From: Craspedostauros australis
Lineage: Eukaryota > Bacillariophyta > Bacillariophyceae > Mastogloiales > Achnanthaceae
Reading direction: 5' to 3'
Length of the DNA stretch: 64,000 nt
Assembly: GCA_026770025.1 (NCBI GenBank)
Contig: JAMXDE010000025.1
Span: 806,001-870,000 of the forward strand
The stretch's first letter is position 1. Every line of letters starts with the position of its first letter. The notes beneath the pieces are model-generated. The model did no database searches, was not told the DNA's origin, and worked only from the letters and a program-made list of their open reading frames with translations. The position numbers were made by a program, and so were the translations under genes. Below are positions 10,187 to 20,694 of the stretch, in pieces.

Positions 10187-11186
10187 ATCACTACGGCCAC
10201 GAACGTACGAGTAGAGTACGCAGGGCACAATACTTGCAGTCGGTGGAGACCATGGGGAAAGTATGGCACATCACCTTAGAATGTTGAAAGATCCTTTTGA
10301 CGCTGTACCAAATATAGTCGCGAATGATTCTGACTGTCACGAAACTGTAGAGTGGAGTTAGGTTGCAGGTGTGTTGTTGCATTTGTGCTCGTGTGATACC
10401 TCGTATGCGTCCGTACGTGCATGAACACGAAGCAGTAGGGCGCGAGTGGCGCTCCGTTCTCTGCCCCACCCGGAAAGCAGAGGCGTCCAATGCCGCCAGC
10501 ACCGTACATACATGCATACACACTAGTACTCGCATCATGAAATGAAATGAATTTTAGCTTGTTGTGGCACAGCCACAGATCGACACTGCAAACGGTTTAA
10601 CAAGGCCCTCTTCACAGTTACGTCACAATTCCCAATGCAACTCACATTGCGGATTTTGTTTCGCCGGGCCCGGTTTTGATCACTGCGCAACTATTGCTTT
10701 GGATGGAGTAGTGCTTGCATGCCGACTTCCCAGCGTCCAAGTATGCCACGTTCGATATTCGATGTTCCCAGCGGCAGTTTGCGCATCGCTGTTGTCATCA
10801 GAGCCGAATACAAACATCCGGTGCCGTGCTGCCTCTTGATGCATCAAGAACAGAGCAGATGTGCCACACCATGCTCCTGCGGAGCGCATTGCCCTGTTGG
10901 TCCAATTTGGATACGTGGATGTGAAGTGCAGGACGCAACGAAGAAAAGGCGTCACAAAACATGATCGGAAAGGTGTCACAAACAGAGACTGGAATTCAAG
11001 AAATACATATTTCACCTCAACTTTCACACTTGCGACAATCCACGAGGTTGTCACGAAAGATGGAATGAGTCGATTAGAGTAGAGACGAGTCGAGTTGAGG
11101 ATGGAGCCTTATTGAAGGATGGAGAAGGGGTAGGTTCTCACACTCCTGTCAAGAAATACGACTAATCTTCGATCGCATCGTCAATG
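10187..11186. other. convergent intergenic region
   Basis: Lies between the 3' ends of the cyclase-PDE gene and the patatin-like gene. No gene, RNA or mobile element is recognised. Contains TACGAGTA-type words (about 10205) and a GAGTCGAGTTGAGGATGG tract near 11085-11105 similar to one after 14795. Confidence 0.5.
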
Positions 11187-12236
11187 TCACGACCACCGAT
11201 ATGATTGCTGATCCGACTTTTCTCTTCTGGATGATGTTGATGATGATGATGATTGATCGCCGAGGCCCCTCGCTAGCTCGTCCAAGAACGACTCCGCATC
11301 GCGCTGGCCGCGCAGAAACCATTCCTCCAGCTCGGAAGATCGCACTATGTCCATGCTCATTCGCAGCGCACGCAGGTTGTCGATGCATATTAGCGGGATC
11401 GAGAGGTCGTAGTTGAGATTGATGCTGGGCCACGAGAAGGTCAGGTGTTCGGGCGATGGGGATATCCGATGTGAGAGCGCAGTTGTCGGCGTCTTCCCCA
11501 CCAACGGCGTGACGACTATGCGCATGAGGTCCGGCGATGTGGGCGGCGCCGGTGCCGCGATGCCACCGTCCACGAAGGAGCCATGCGTCCCCAGCTGAAC
11601 GCCTTCATGCTCGGCATAGATCCGCTGCTTGTTGGAAATGATGTCGACGGGATGGGATGAGCTGGGGATGCGGCAAGATGCATTGACGACGTCAATGATA
11701 TTGTCGGTGCTATCGTTGATCTCGCTTTCCGGGACCATGCTGGTGTGAATCACATCGGGATCGTTCTGCTGTTTGTCACTCGACAAAGATGGCGATGCGT
11801 TGCTGCTGCTACTTCCATCGCTATTGCGGTAGTGGAACATCTGCAACTTTCCATTGTCACACCGCGTGGTTGCGATGGATAGAACGAGATCATCGCTTGT
11901 GTTCAGCTGCACTGATGAAGCCAACAGATCTTTGAGCATCGTCAACGCTCTGCCTCGCTCGCGAATGAATTGACGGCTGTACTCGTCGACGATGTCACCC
12001 GATTCCCCATGCTCATGTTGATCTGTTTGTTCGTTGGTCTCTACATGGCGACATTGGCGTTGGCGATGCGCATGAGCCAGCAGCGCGGCAGAGATGGCGC
12101 CGCCACTGGACCCTGCAATCTGCTTGATCTGCAGCAACGATCTGCCCTTGGTGCCGTTCATCAACACCCTGCATGCTCCAAGCTGATAGATGAGCAGGTG
12201 TCCGGACCCGGTCAGTGACAGCGCCGCTGGGATCAT
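11187..12236 (-). CDS. patatin-like phospholipase / lipid acyl hydrolase
   Basis: 349 residues. The frame extends a little further 5' but the first ATG is at 12236. The protein starts almost directly in the patatin fold: an oxyanion-type SLTGSGHL loop, the nucleophile elbow IAGSSGGAIS with GxSxG (Ser44), and the Asp motif FVDGG (Asp223) that completes the Ser-Asp dyad. Between them lies a Ser/Asp-rich low-complexity insert (about residues 70-190 overall), and the C-terminus is Ser-rich. No signal peptide or membrane helix is seen. Patatin-like enzymes release fatty acids from membrane or storage lipids; which substrate this one uses cannot be told. Divergently transcribed from the Rossmann-like gene. 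Confidence 0.8.
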   Translation of the reverse strand: MIPAALSLTGSGHLLIYQLGACRVLMNGTKGRSLLQIKQIAGSSGGAISAALLAHAHRQRQCRHVETNEQTDQHEHGESGDIVDEYSRQFIRERGRALTMLKDLLASSVQLNTSDDLVLSIATTRCDNGKLQMFHYRNSDGSSSSNASPSLSSDKQQNDPDVIHTSMVPESEINDSTDNIIDVVNASCRIPSSSHPVDIISNKQRIYAEHEGVQLGTHGSFVDGGIAAPAPPTSPDLMRIVVTPLVGKTPTTALSHRISPSPEHLTFSWPSINLNYDLSIPLICIDNLRALRMSMDIVRSSELEEWFLRGQRDAESFLDELARGLGDQSSSSSTSSRREKSDQQSYRWS

Positions 12237-12943
12237 TGCGAGCAAGAGAATGAGTGCGGTGTGCTTTCACCCAATTGATCCAATGTGTCGTGGGCCCTCG
12301 GGTGTTGGTCTCATCCATCCATCCATCCATCCATGCACCCATCAATCACAACCGCGACACCTGTGCTCACTCCACCAATGCGTGATGTGCTACGACTGTT
12401 CGCCAAAGATTCGAGGGTCGTTGGTCGTGATTCAGTCGTGATTCCATGAGTCGCGAGTCTTCGATGTTGACATCAGAAATGACCGAGGCATTTCTGTTGT
12501 TTCTCGTTGTGTGTGTGACAAAGCACCAACGCAACGAAGGCGGCGAATTGTGCCTCTCTCCCATCTCCGCCCTGGTCATCAATCGTTCCCAACCTGCTGG
12601 CACCAACACAACCACGGACGTCTCCGCCACCTCTACTCGAGAAGGGTGTGCAGAAGGAGAGAGACGCACAGAGACGAATTTGATGCGCAATCGATAATCG
12701 AAGAGCGACAACTGACAACCAACAACAGAAGCCACAAGAAGCACAGAGAGCACTCATTCAGCAGCGCCAAAATCTCCATCTCCATTCTTTCATCTCCATT
12801 CTTTCATTTCATTCCTTCATTTCCATTTGCGTCCGTACTATACCAACCGTACTTGCAGTGCATAATTGCATTGATCACAAACACCAGGGAAGCAGGCAAT
12901 AGAGCACAAGCAAGTTACACACAAGCAACAAAGAAGAAGCAAG
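12237..12943. promoter_or_regulatory. shared divergent upstream region
   Basis: The 707 bp between two divergent genes must hold both promoters. It contains a (CATC)n run at 12312-12336 and, just upstream of the + strand gene, a repeated ATCTCCATTCTTTC pyrimidine-rich tract at 12774-12830 that is probably 5' leader. No TATA box or initiator could be assigned with confidence. Confidence 0.4.
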
Positions 12944-14794
12944 ATGGAGTGGCCAGAGATCCATGTGGAGACGGGCGAATATGCAACGGAGAACACCCTC
13001 CGGCTGGTGCTGCAGAGAGCGGCCGAGGCTGCCATTGCGGACATCACCGAGGATCACACCAAGATGAGGCCGCTGGTGAGGAAGTTCAAGCGCAGCCTCG
13101 CGAGCGTGCAGGACTGGAGCCTGGACTACCGCGACATCTTCGAGGAGTTCATCTCCGTAATGGCCGCCGCCACCTCCAACGACCAGGCGCTCGACATGGC
13201 CCAGGCGGGCGTCGACACCCTGCGCGACGAGCTCGTCTACCGTCTGGATGGCAACACCATTGTGCCCGTCAAGGACATCTTCATCCTCACCAGGTCCTTC
13301 GTGTCCCTGGAGACCGTCGAGCACAGGGGAACCAAGCCCCTCAGCGGATTCTCGCTGGACGAGACCCACGCCTACCCCTTCAACTGGGTCAACCCGCTGC
13401 AGCCGGAGAACGCGGAGGTCACGGCCACGCACCAGGTGCAGGAGGACCCGGACGTGGCGCCGGACATCATCGAAGGCCAGAACGTGCTGCGGGGACACGA
13501 TGCCTGCGCGCAGATCGACAAGTTCTTCAAGTACGGCTTCATGGAGAACTCGGGAGCCGCGCTGGCCAAGTCCACCATCATGACGCCCGACCTCTCCACC
13601 CTCACCAGCAACAAGGTCTTCGTGCTGCTCGGCGTCACCAGCGAGCTGGGGCCCGCCAAGTCGCTGCTCCAGATCGAGGGCTGCACGGTTCTGGGCGTGT
13701 GCCGTGGTGAAAGCGGCGACAAGATCAGCGCCAAGAAGCTGGAAGACCTCGTCGACTTCGTCACCTTCCACGCGCCCGACAACACCACCCTCAAGTGCAT
13801 CAAGGACGGCGCCGACCTCATCACGCAGGGGCCGCAGATCACGCAGTGGATTCTGGACAACACCTCGCCCAAGCAGGAGATGGTCATCTGCCCGCTCGCC
13901 TCCAGCAGCATCGGCGAGGAGAACATGCGCATCGTCACGGCCATGGACTGCATCATCCAGCGCATCTGCCGTCAGCGCACCAAGACCATCCTCAGCCAGT
14001 ACATCAGCCCGGCATCCGTCATGGTGCTGCCTCCATCCGCCGCCACGAGCGCGCAGCAGCGTTTGGAACGCCGTCCCGCCATCGAGAAGTGGGCCTCCAC
14101 CTTGTCCAACGGGAATTGGTGCAAGCCCAGCGTCCCCAAGTCCAACAACGACTACTGCATCGTCAATGGCATCGTCACCGCCCTGGGACCGGAATACAGC
14201 ATGGCCAAGCTGCTGCAGCAATGGCGCTGCATGATCACCTACTACCGCGAGAATCGCATCGTCGCCACGCCCTTCGCGCCGCCCACCAAAACTCTCAGCA
14301 TGAGGGAAATACCGGCCGTGGCCGTGGCGCTCGAGGGCATGCGGCACTTCGAACCGATGATCGCGTTGGATGCCGGATGCGCCTCGACCTTGATGGCCGC
14401 CGTCATGCTGTCACAGATTCAATTCATGAACCGCCCCCTGCCGGACATGGAGGAAAATCCCTTCACCCTCTTTTGGGACGGCGCCGTGCACGGCGGCGTC
14501 TGGTCCTGTCCTTACAGCCTGGAATCGTTATCGACCATCAACTGGATGCTGGGAAAGGCGTGGTACACCGATGGCAAGAACGTTCCAGACGAGGCGGTTG
14601 CGGACTGCGCGAGGCACGACAGGACGCCGGAAGAAAAGGAGGCGGCGAAGACTGCCGCAGCGCAAGACGTGCAACTTGGTGCAGACGGAAAGCCCAAAGA
14701 CAGGATGGAACGCGCCATTGAAATATTACAGGGCGGTTCGGAATACGGCAAACCGATGCCGGAGTGTGTCAAGGAACGGCTGGAGTTCATGTAG
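12944..14794 (+). CDS. uncharacterised protein with a Rossmann-like nucleotide-binding segment
   Basis: 616 residues, no introns, strong codon bias like the other expressed genes here. ATG at 12944 is preceded by a purine-rich leader and followed by G. A beta-alpha-beta stretch at about residues 223-270 (VFVLLGVTSELGPAKSLL followed by a new strand TVLGVCRG) resembles the dinucleotide-binding start of short-chain dehydrogenases, but the usual glycine triad is not standard and the Tyr-xxx-Lys active site was not found. The N-terminal 200 residues and the C-terminal 300 residues match nothing I recognise. No targeting signal is seen. Function unknown; NAD(P) binding is inference. Confidence 0.75.
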   Translation: MEWPEIHVETGEYATENTLRLVLQRAAEAAIADITEDHTKMRPLVRKFKRSLASVQDWSLDYRDIFEEFISVMAAATSNDQALDMAQAGVDTLRDELVYRLDGNTIVPVKDIFILTRSFVSLETVEHRGTKPLSGFSLDETHAYPFNWVNPLQPENAEVTATHQVQEDPDVAPDIIEGQNVLRGHDACAQIDKFFKYGFMENSGAALAKSTIMTPDLSTLTSNKVFVLLGVTSELGPAKSLLQIEGCTVLGVCRGESGDKISAKKLEDLVDFVTFHAPDNTTLKCIKDGADLITQGPQITQWILDNTSPKQEMVICPLASSSIGEENMRIVTAMDCIIQRICRQRTKTILSQYISPASVMVLPPSAATSAQQRLERRPAIEKWASTLSNGNWCKPSVPKSNNDYCIVNGIVTALGPEYSMAKLLQQWRCMITYYRENRIVATPFAPPTKTLSMREIPAVAVALEGMRHFEPMIALDAGCASTLMAAVMLSQIQFMNRPLPDMEENPFTLFWDGAVHGGVWSCPYSLESLSTINWMLGKAWYTDGKNVPDEAVADCARHDRTPEEKEAAKTAAAQDVQLGADGKPKDRMERAIEILQGGSEYGKPMPECVKERLEFM

Positions 14795-17700
14795 AGTCGA
14801 GTCGAGTCGAGTCGAGGATGGAAGAGCATTCGCAACATGCGTGCATATGGTATCAATGGGAGAATGAGCAATGGCACCAACAGGCTCGGGGAAAGGAATC
14901 ATTGATTTATTAATGCATAATAACACACTCGATCATATTGTGACAAACAGCAACGCTGTGATTGACCATCGTACTAAGACGCACAGGCACAGCAGCATGG
15001 TCGACGGTGTTGCGTGGCAACGGCGGTTGCGATCTGCGGTTCATCCTTGCCGTTTGCTTGGTCGTTTGACCGACAAAATGGAACAGAGTACATGCTAGGC
15101 ATGTGCCACCAGCATCACAATCTCTGGAAGAACTTGTTGCCGCGAAGGAATAGCAGGTAGGATGCGGTTGCGAATGTGCTTGATGCCAATCTTTCCCAGC
15201 GAGCAGGGTTCAGGTGGAATGGCCTACACTCCTTTGCCATGGTTACACCAATCAAACTTGGGACTAACATAGCTTTCACCTCAACTCGTGGGTCAAGCGG
15301 GACCCACCGGATGACGTGCGTACTAAACATGAGACATTTACTTTTGTTTCTTAAGAAGATCGTTCATTCGTAAACAGACATTCATGCAAACAGACATACA
15401 ACCAAACGTATGTATCAAAGTAGTCAAACAGACAGAACAGTTTTGGATTTGTGGATTATGTGTTGTTTCGCCGCAGCTTCTACCCAGAGTGATGCTGTTT
15501 CAATCAATATGACGTCATATGTTGCTGTTTATGGCCAGTGTTCCATGAAGAACCCCATTCGGAAACATCATCACCACAATACACGAACACTTTTTGGGTT
15601 CGATCATTCGTTTTGTGGCATCGACGCAACGCACATAATCGTGGAATGGCTCCGAGTAATTGTATAGATCGGACGGGATGGTGCTTGCTACAGCCTTGCG
15701 ATGTCCACGTTGCATACGGCGCTGATGTGCACAATGTGTGGAGTAAAGGTGTGTTCGCTCGTTGGTCGTAGGATGAAGTTCTGATACTCGTACAACATGG
15801 TGTGGCCGCGGCAAACGCAAGATGGTGGATTCCATGCTGACGGTACCATCGGGCGACCGCGAGCACAATGCTCAATACACAAGCCTCCAGAGGAGGAGAG
15901 CCGTCGATTTATCTCCAGCGGCTTAGATGCTCGAATTGGCTCGTGGATTGAGGAATTCGTCGAGTTGCGGGAACTGGAATGACATGGAGCAACTCGCACA
16001 TCACACACACACAGCCGAAAAATTCGGAATCGGCTCCGGCGAAACTGGAGACAATTAGACTTCATTGGCATGTTGCTGTGCGGCTGATGGCTTTGACCTC
16101 GATACCGTTGTTCTCTACGTACGTGATTTGGACACCCTCGCAGTCCGCTGACGGCGACGTTGATGCCTACGCGGACTTATCCTACTCCCACAAAATCGAA
16201 ACCGCAAGGACCAGCGTTTCACAATGCAACATCGGCCACCGAACCCTATCATTCCCATCTTTGAATTCTCCGCAGCGTTTGCATGCAATACAAGCACGGC
16301 GCGCATGGAGGTATCTTGCACAGCACTTGAGATCATATCACCACGTGCGCACTTGTAGATCGTGCCAACAGCATCGGATGCTGCAACTAGCCTGTTCCAA
16401 GGTCTCCACCAACTCAATTGTCCGCAACCGACAAGCCAACCTCTCATGCCATTTGGCCACTCCGAAGGACATTGATGGAGAAAGAACAGGAGACTCAAGA
16501 CAGCGAGCAGCACCAGCGTATCTCCTGCCTCTTGGTCTTGCATACAGGATGTTGCCATGGGTGACGATTCTTCTTCTGAACACAATCGAAGACAACGGCG
16601 AGATTTCTTCCAACCGATGTCAGCACCAGTATTGGCATACTCGTGCTACGGGTGTCATGTGTCATAGTGCATACCAACACCCACGCACGATTCTGCGAGG
16701 AGCCACAGGTCACCACTTCATCTTCGTAGAAAGGAAGGAGCGCAGGGACGAACACAGCAATGCATCCATACATCCATGGACAGCCGGATGAGCGCGCGGA
16801 TCATATCATGCGAGACCAAGCGCAGAGCCGCACAAAAAAGAAGGCATTGATTCATGAAGGGCAAGAACAAGGTGACTGCTGACCGATGATCCAGTACAAC
16901 TACGAGCACAAATCCGACAGTGACGGAAGCAAGAACCACTCATCGGCACAATGCTGTGCTTGATCTGAAGCGATGACAAGTAGGCAGGGGCCCGTGCTCC
17001 CACCAAGAGCACAGCCGGCTTCTGATTATTCTGCATCGGCAACGATTCTCCTCGACGCAAGCAATACTCACTCGACGGGCGAGAGCAGCCATCCGAGCAA
17101 AAGCCGAACAAGCAGCCACAACCATCACATGGGAGTCACAACTATCAATAGGAAGATTGGATCATGGCGACAGTGACAGCGATCATGATACAGAGCGCCG
17201 CCAATGGTGACAACAGGGACAGCGGCGAGATGGATGGAAGCAAAACTCGCGAAAACGATCAGATCCGGTTTTGCCCGAATTCGTGGCATCATGCTTGTTG
17301 AGCGACGTTGGGAAGGATTAACGCGATGATCATTCGCGGAAGCTGCAATTTCAAGTGCGCTTGTCGTTCGTGACCGATCTGCGCCATCGAGAATCCAGGC
17401 CAGCCGATAGCAATGCTCTTGACCACATCTACTAGATGGTGCCAGATCTCACGATGACGAACAGTCGGTCATGTGCATGACGCGCGCGGGACCGTATCAG
17501 CAAGGAGAGACTTGAATGCTCGGAATGCATCGAGAATGCACCATCGCTCATTGATGACCAATATCAAACGACGAGTCTAGATCAAGGCCGCAAAAATGAT
17601 GGATATGGTTCACAGGCGTATACATATGCAGACTCACTTGTGCTGGATTCGAATGTTCGTGCTCCAGGTATATTGGGCGTATACTGATTCAAAGGTAAGT

Positions 17701-17971
17701 ACTCCACTTTGCACATGCTTTCTATCCACAATTCATTGGTGTCAACCACCTCTACTCACGGGAGCACTCAGTGCAACTCCGCAGATGAAATTCATTCATG
17801 TTGTCTAACTATTATGCAACAACCATTTGCTATCACTTCATCGATTTATTTATGGGTCACATTTTGTTGCCGCTACTCCTTGGACACAGCACTGTCCAGC
17901 AGCAGTGGCAGCAAGTGCTGGTGCATAGGACCGGCCTAACTGCTCGTCGCGTCGTCGCTGTCGAACCCATC
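14795..17971. other. gene-poor region with fragmentary reading frames
   Basis: Begins with (GAGTC)n at 14796-14815. No intact gene is recognised. On the minus strand from about 17460 down to 16100 several short hydrophobic frames follow each other in different phases and may be remains of a membrane protein (see separate entry). A short minus frame at 15115-15330 is open but has no recognisable motif. Confidence 0.45.
16100..17460 (-). pseudogene. possible decayed membrane-protein gene
   Basis: Reading the minus strand, consecutive short frames in different phases encode hydrophobic stretches such as VTVGFVLVVVLDHRSAVTLF (about 16870-16935), CIAVFVPALLPFYEDEVV (about 16720-16770) and TLVLLAVLSLLFFLHQ (about 16490-16530). 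Near 17410 is an AWILDG peptide similar to a WILDG peptide on the + strand near 40050. Phase changes and stops preclude a single product unless there are introns, and no clear splice sites were seen. This could be chance in AT/GC-balanced DNA; confidence is low. Confidence 0.25.
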
Positions 17972-18514
17972 TTATTCGGTTCTACTGCTTGCCTCGGTGG
18001 AGGGATCAGAGCTGACAACGTGTACGTCGCCATCTTCATCCTGCACAACACGCAGCACCTTGTCAACAATCCGCAAGAGGTCAACATGGCCTGCCGACAC
18101 AGAGGGGCCCAGAAGCTTGTCCCAAGTAGTGCCATCCAATGTGCTCGTCCCATGAGGCGACGCCATCATGAGAGATTCCACGGGCGCCGTGCCACCGGCT
18201 GGCCATGCCGGGAGGAGCGCAAATGCTGGAGTAAGTGTGTGCAGCCCGGCCAATGATGGCGTATTTCCACCGTTGGCAGCACCAGAACGATCATTGGCCG
18301 ATCTTGGTAGTAGTAAGAACGACGAGCGCAGATGTTGCTCGGCGGCTGCAGCGAGATGCGGTGGATGGTGGTGGTGCTGGTGCTGCTGGTGCTGGTGCTG
18401 CTGCTGCTGGTGCCGTGGCTGCTGGTGCCGTGGCTGGAGGCGCTGTTCTTCGCCAGAGTCTTGATTGAGACGACTGTCTTGATCTTGATTTCCGAGGTGG
18501 GTGGGATCGGTCAT
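17972..18514 (-). CDS. hypothetical His/Gln-rich protein
   Basis: 180 residues from the first ATG at 18514. The N-terminal third is a Gln/His repeat region (runs of HQ, QQ and HH), encoded by CAG/CAC-type trinucleotide repeats; the rest contains a plausible amphipathic helix near the C-terminus (LLRIVDKVLRVVQDEDGD). The latter resembles LLAVIDAVLDLVQEDDN encoded near 56475 on the + strand, so the two may be distant paralogues. No domain or targeting signal recognised. Confidence 0.4.
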   Translation of the reverse strand: MTDPTHLGNQDQDSRLNQDSGEEQRLQPRHQQPRHQQQQHQHQQHQHHHHPPHLAAAAEQHLRSSFLLLPRSANDRSGAANGGNTPSLAGLHTLTPAFALLPAWPAGGTAPVESLMMASPHGTSTLDGTTWDKLLGPSVSAGHVDLLRIVDKVLRVVQDEDGDVHVVSSDPSTEASSRTE

Positions 18515-20694
18515 GGTGTCTTCTTGAGGCAATTTCGTCGGATCAACGTTCGTCAAAACGATGAGATGGTGATGAATATGTGGTGCTTGCTCGAATAATT
18601 CGAAGAGTGGTGCAAGTGCAAGCGTAAGCGCAAGCGTAAATCTGCAGGCGTGTGCAGAGATGGATGTGATGGGTGAGCGTTGGCGACGAGTTCGTCAAGA
18701 GCCATCAGGCAATTCAAGAACAGGAATGCGAGAACGAGCACGAGCCCGAGTACGAGTACGAAAACAAGGTGGAACGCAAGTCGACAAATGACTGCTCTGC
18801 TCGTATCACACTTGCGCATCAGCGATCGCGGGTGCTCCGAGGATCTATATGCACCAAGATCGCAGCAGCAGGGAATCAACGCCTGCGTGCAGATCCATCC
18901 ATCATCGAGCCACTGCACCCCACAATCAACTATGCCACCATCGTCGACGTCGACGTCGACGTCGCCACTCGTCATTCATCATTCATCATTTCTGCCACGT
19001 GAGATAATGGGAAATCACGCGTGCCAACTGGTACATGTGCAAGCAACTCCAGGTGGCCCGTCCTCGTCGGATGCACGCATTCATGCAGCGCGGGGGAGAC
19101 GAAGAGTCTCGACACAAACGGTACGAATTGCGAGCACAAGCAGGACAAGGGACCACCGCAAGATTGCGAACAGAGTAGGTTCGACGATAGCCAACACACT
19201 TACAACTTGATGATAATGATCTGACTTGAGCAAAACAATGTGTCGACAGCATCGATGAGAGAACGGAGCATACGTATGGTACATGGACCACTAACCTGAG
19301 TAGATCGAAAGATAGGAAATGCCACAGCGAGAGTGCAAGGGACTTTGGATGTTGATGTGTCGATGTGTCGATGTATCGATGGGCTGATCTGTTGATACGC
19401 TGATACGATGATGTGCTGGTACCACAACACTGAAATATCTTGGGAGGTCACAGAGAAGGATGACTCGACCGACTGATGCACTGCTGATGGGCTCCGGAGC
19501 TGATCGGTTCTACCTTGTCGCAGCAGGACACGGATGCTGTTGGATGCGTTGGCCTCTGTCTCGTGTCTGGGTACGAGCTGCAAAGTTGTCTACGACGCGG
19601 ACGCCACCAGCAGGCATGCGCGCATTGTCCCTGGAAGAAATCACATGAGCACGGATGACCATCAGAAGCGTCAGCAAACAGGGCAGTTTACTATTGCAAG
19701 GGCGAGCGCGGTTGCGAAGGGCAAGATGAGCCTTCTGTCTGTTCCGATTCGAATGTCTCGGCGCATCGAGTTACTCCTTTTCCCACGGCACCGATCAGGT
19801 ACAACCGCTTTGTCGCAAACCGAAGTCTGACAGAATGACGTTTGGATCAGAAGAATGTGTGACCACATCTGACGTACGGTGGGTGCAAGTCCATCTCCCC
19901 ACTGATATCTTGTTCGTTTGTCCCAGTGCTCTGCGTTGTGTCGTTTCCGGTTTGGTCCGCTCTCCACCAGCAGTACCAACATCTGAACATCTGCAGAAAG
20001 GCTTCGGTGGACAGACATTAACTGTGCTTATTAAAAACCGCTGTCGGTCGTCTGTTTGCGAATACTCATTGGTGTTCTGTCAACAGACAGCTTTGTTGTC
20101 TGTCTGTGTGAATAGAAACGCATTTGTTTGTTGCACAACGCACAGACATGCTCAAATCATGCCTCGCGAAGTTGCTGCGAGCAAACCTTGGCACATTTCA
20201 AGTACTCGCACGAGCTAGAGCATCGCATGTGTACATCATGTTCCATCCTTACCGCAACAACATGAAAATGGCGCACTTGAATGCAATGGAGATGACGCTG
20301 GAAACTTCGTCAATGACCGAGATAGTTCAATGTAAAGATGACTACAATTATTTGTACGAATGGTGCTGGTGCTTGGTGACATACGAGTATGCGCAGTCGT
20401 GCTCGTACCGCAGGCCTCCGATCCGGCTTGCGTTGTCAGGTGCGGATTGATGCTAATCACGCATGTTTCCTCCCCTTGGATGAATGCAGAAACACCAATG
20501 GGTGCACCACATCCATATCCACACTCTCGCTCTCTCTTGCCCATCCGCATTCTTTTGCATCCACTCTTCAATGCATTCCTTAATTCGTCGGATGTCACGC
20601 ATGTGCGAATACTTGCACTTGCGCACTTGCGAGTGCAACTGCATTGGCACGTACTCGTGTGGTTGACACGCGCTCGGCATGTCCAGCAGGGTGC
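18515..20694. other. intergenic region, no gene recognised
   Basis: Contains short repeats: (GTCGAC)n near 18944-18963, ATTCATC repeats at 18972-18990, and GATGTGTC/GATGTATC repeats near 19350-19420. Open frames are short and without recognisable motifs. Confidence 0.45.
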
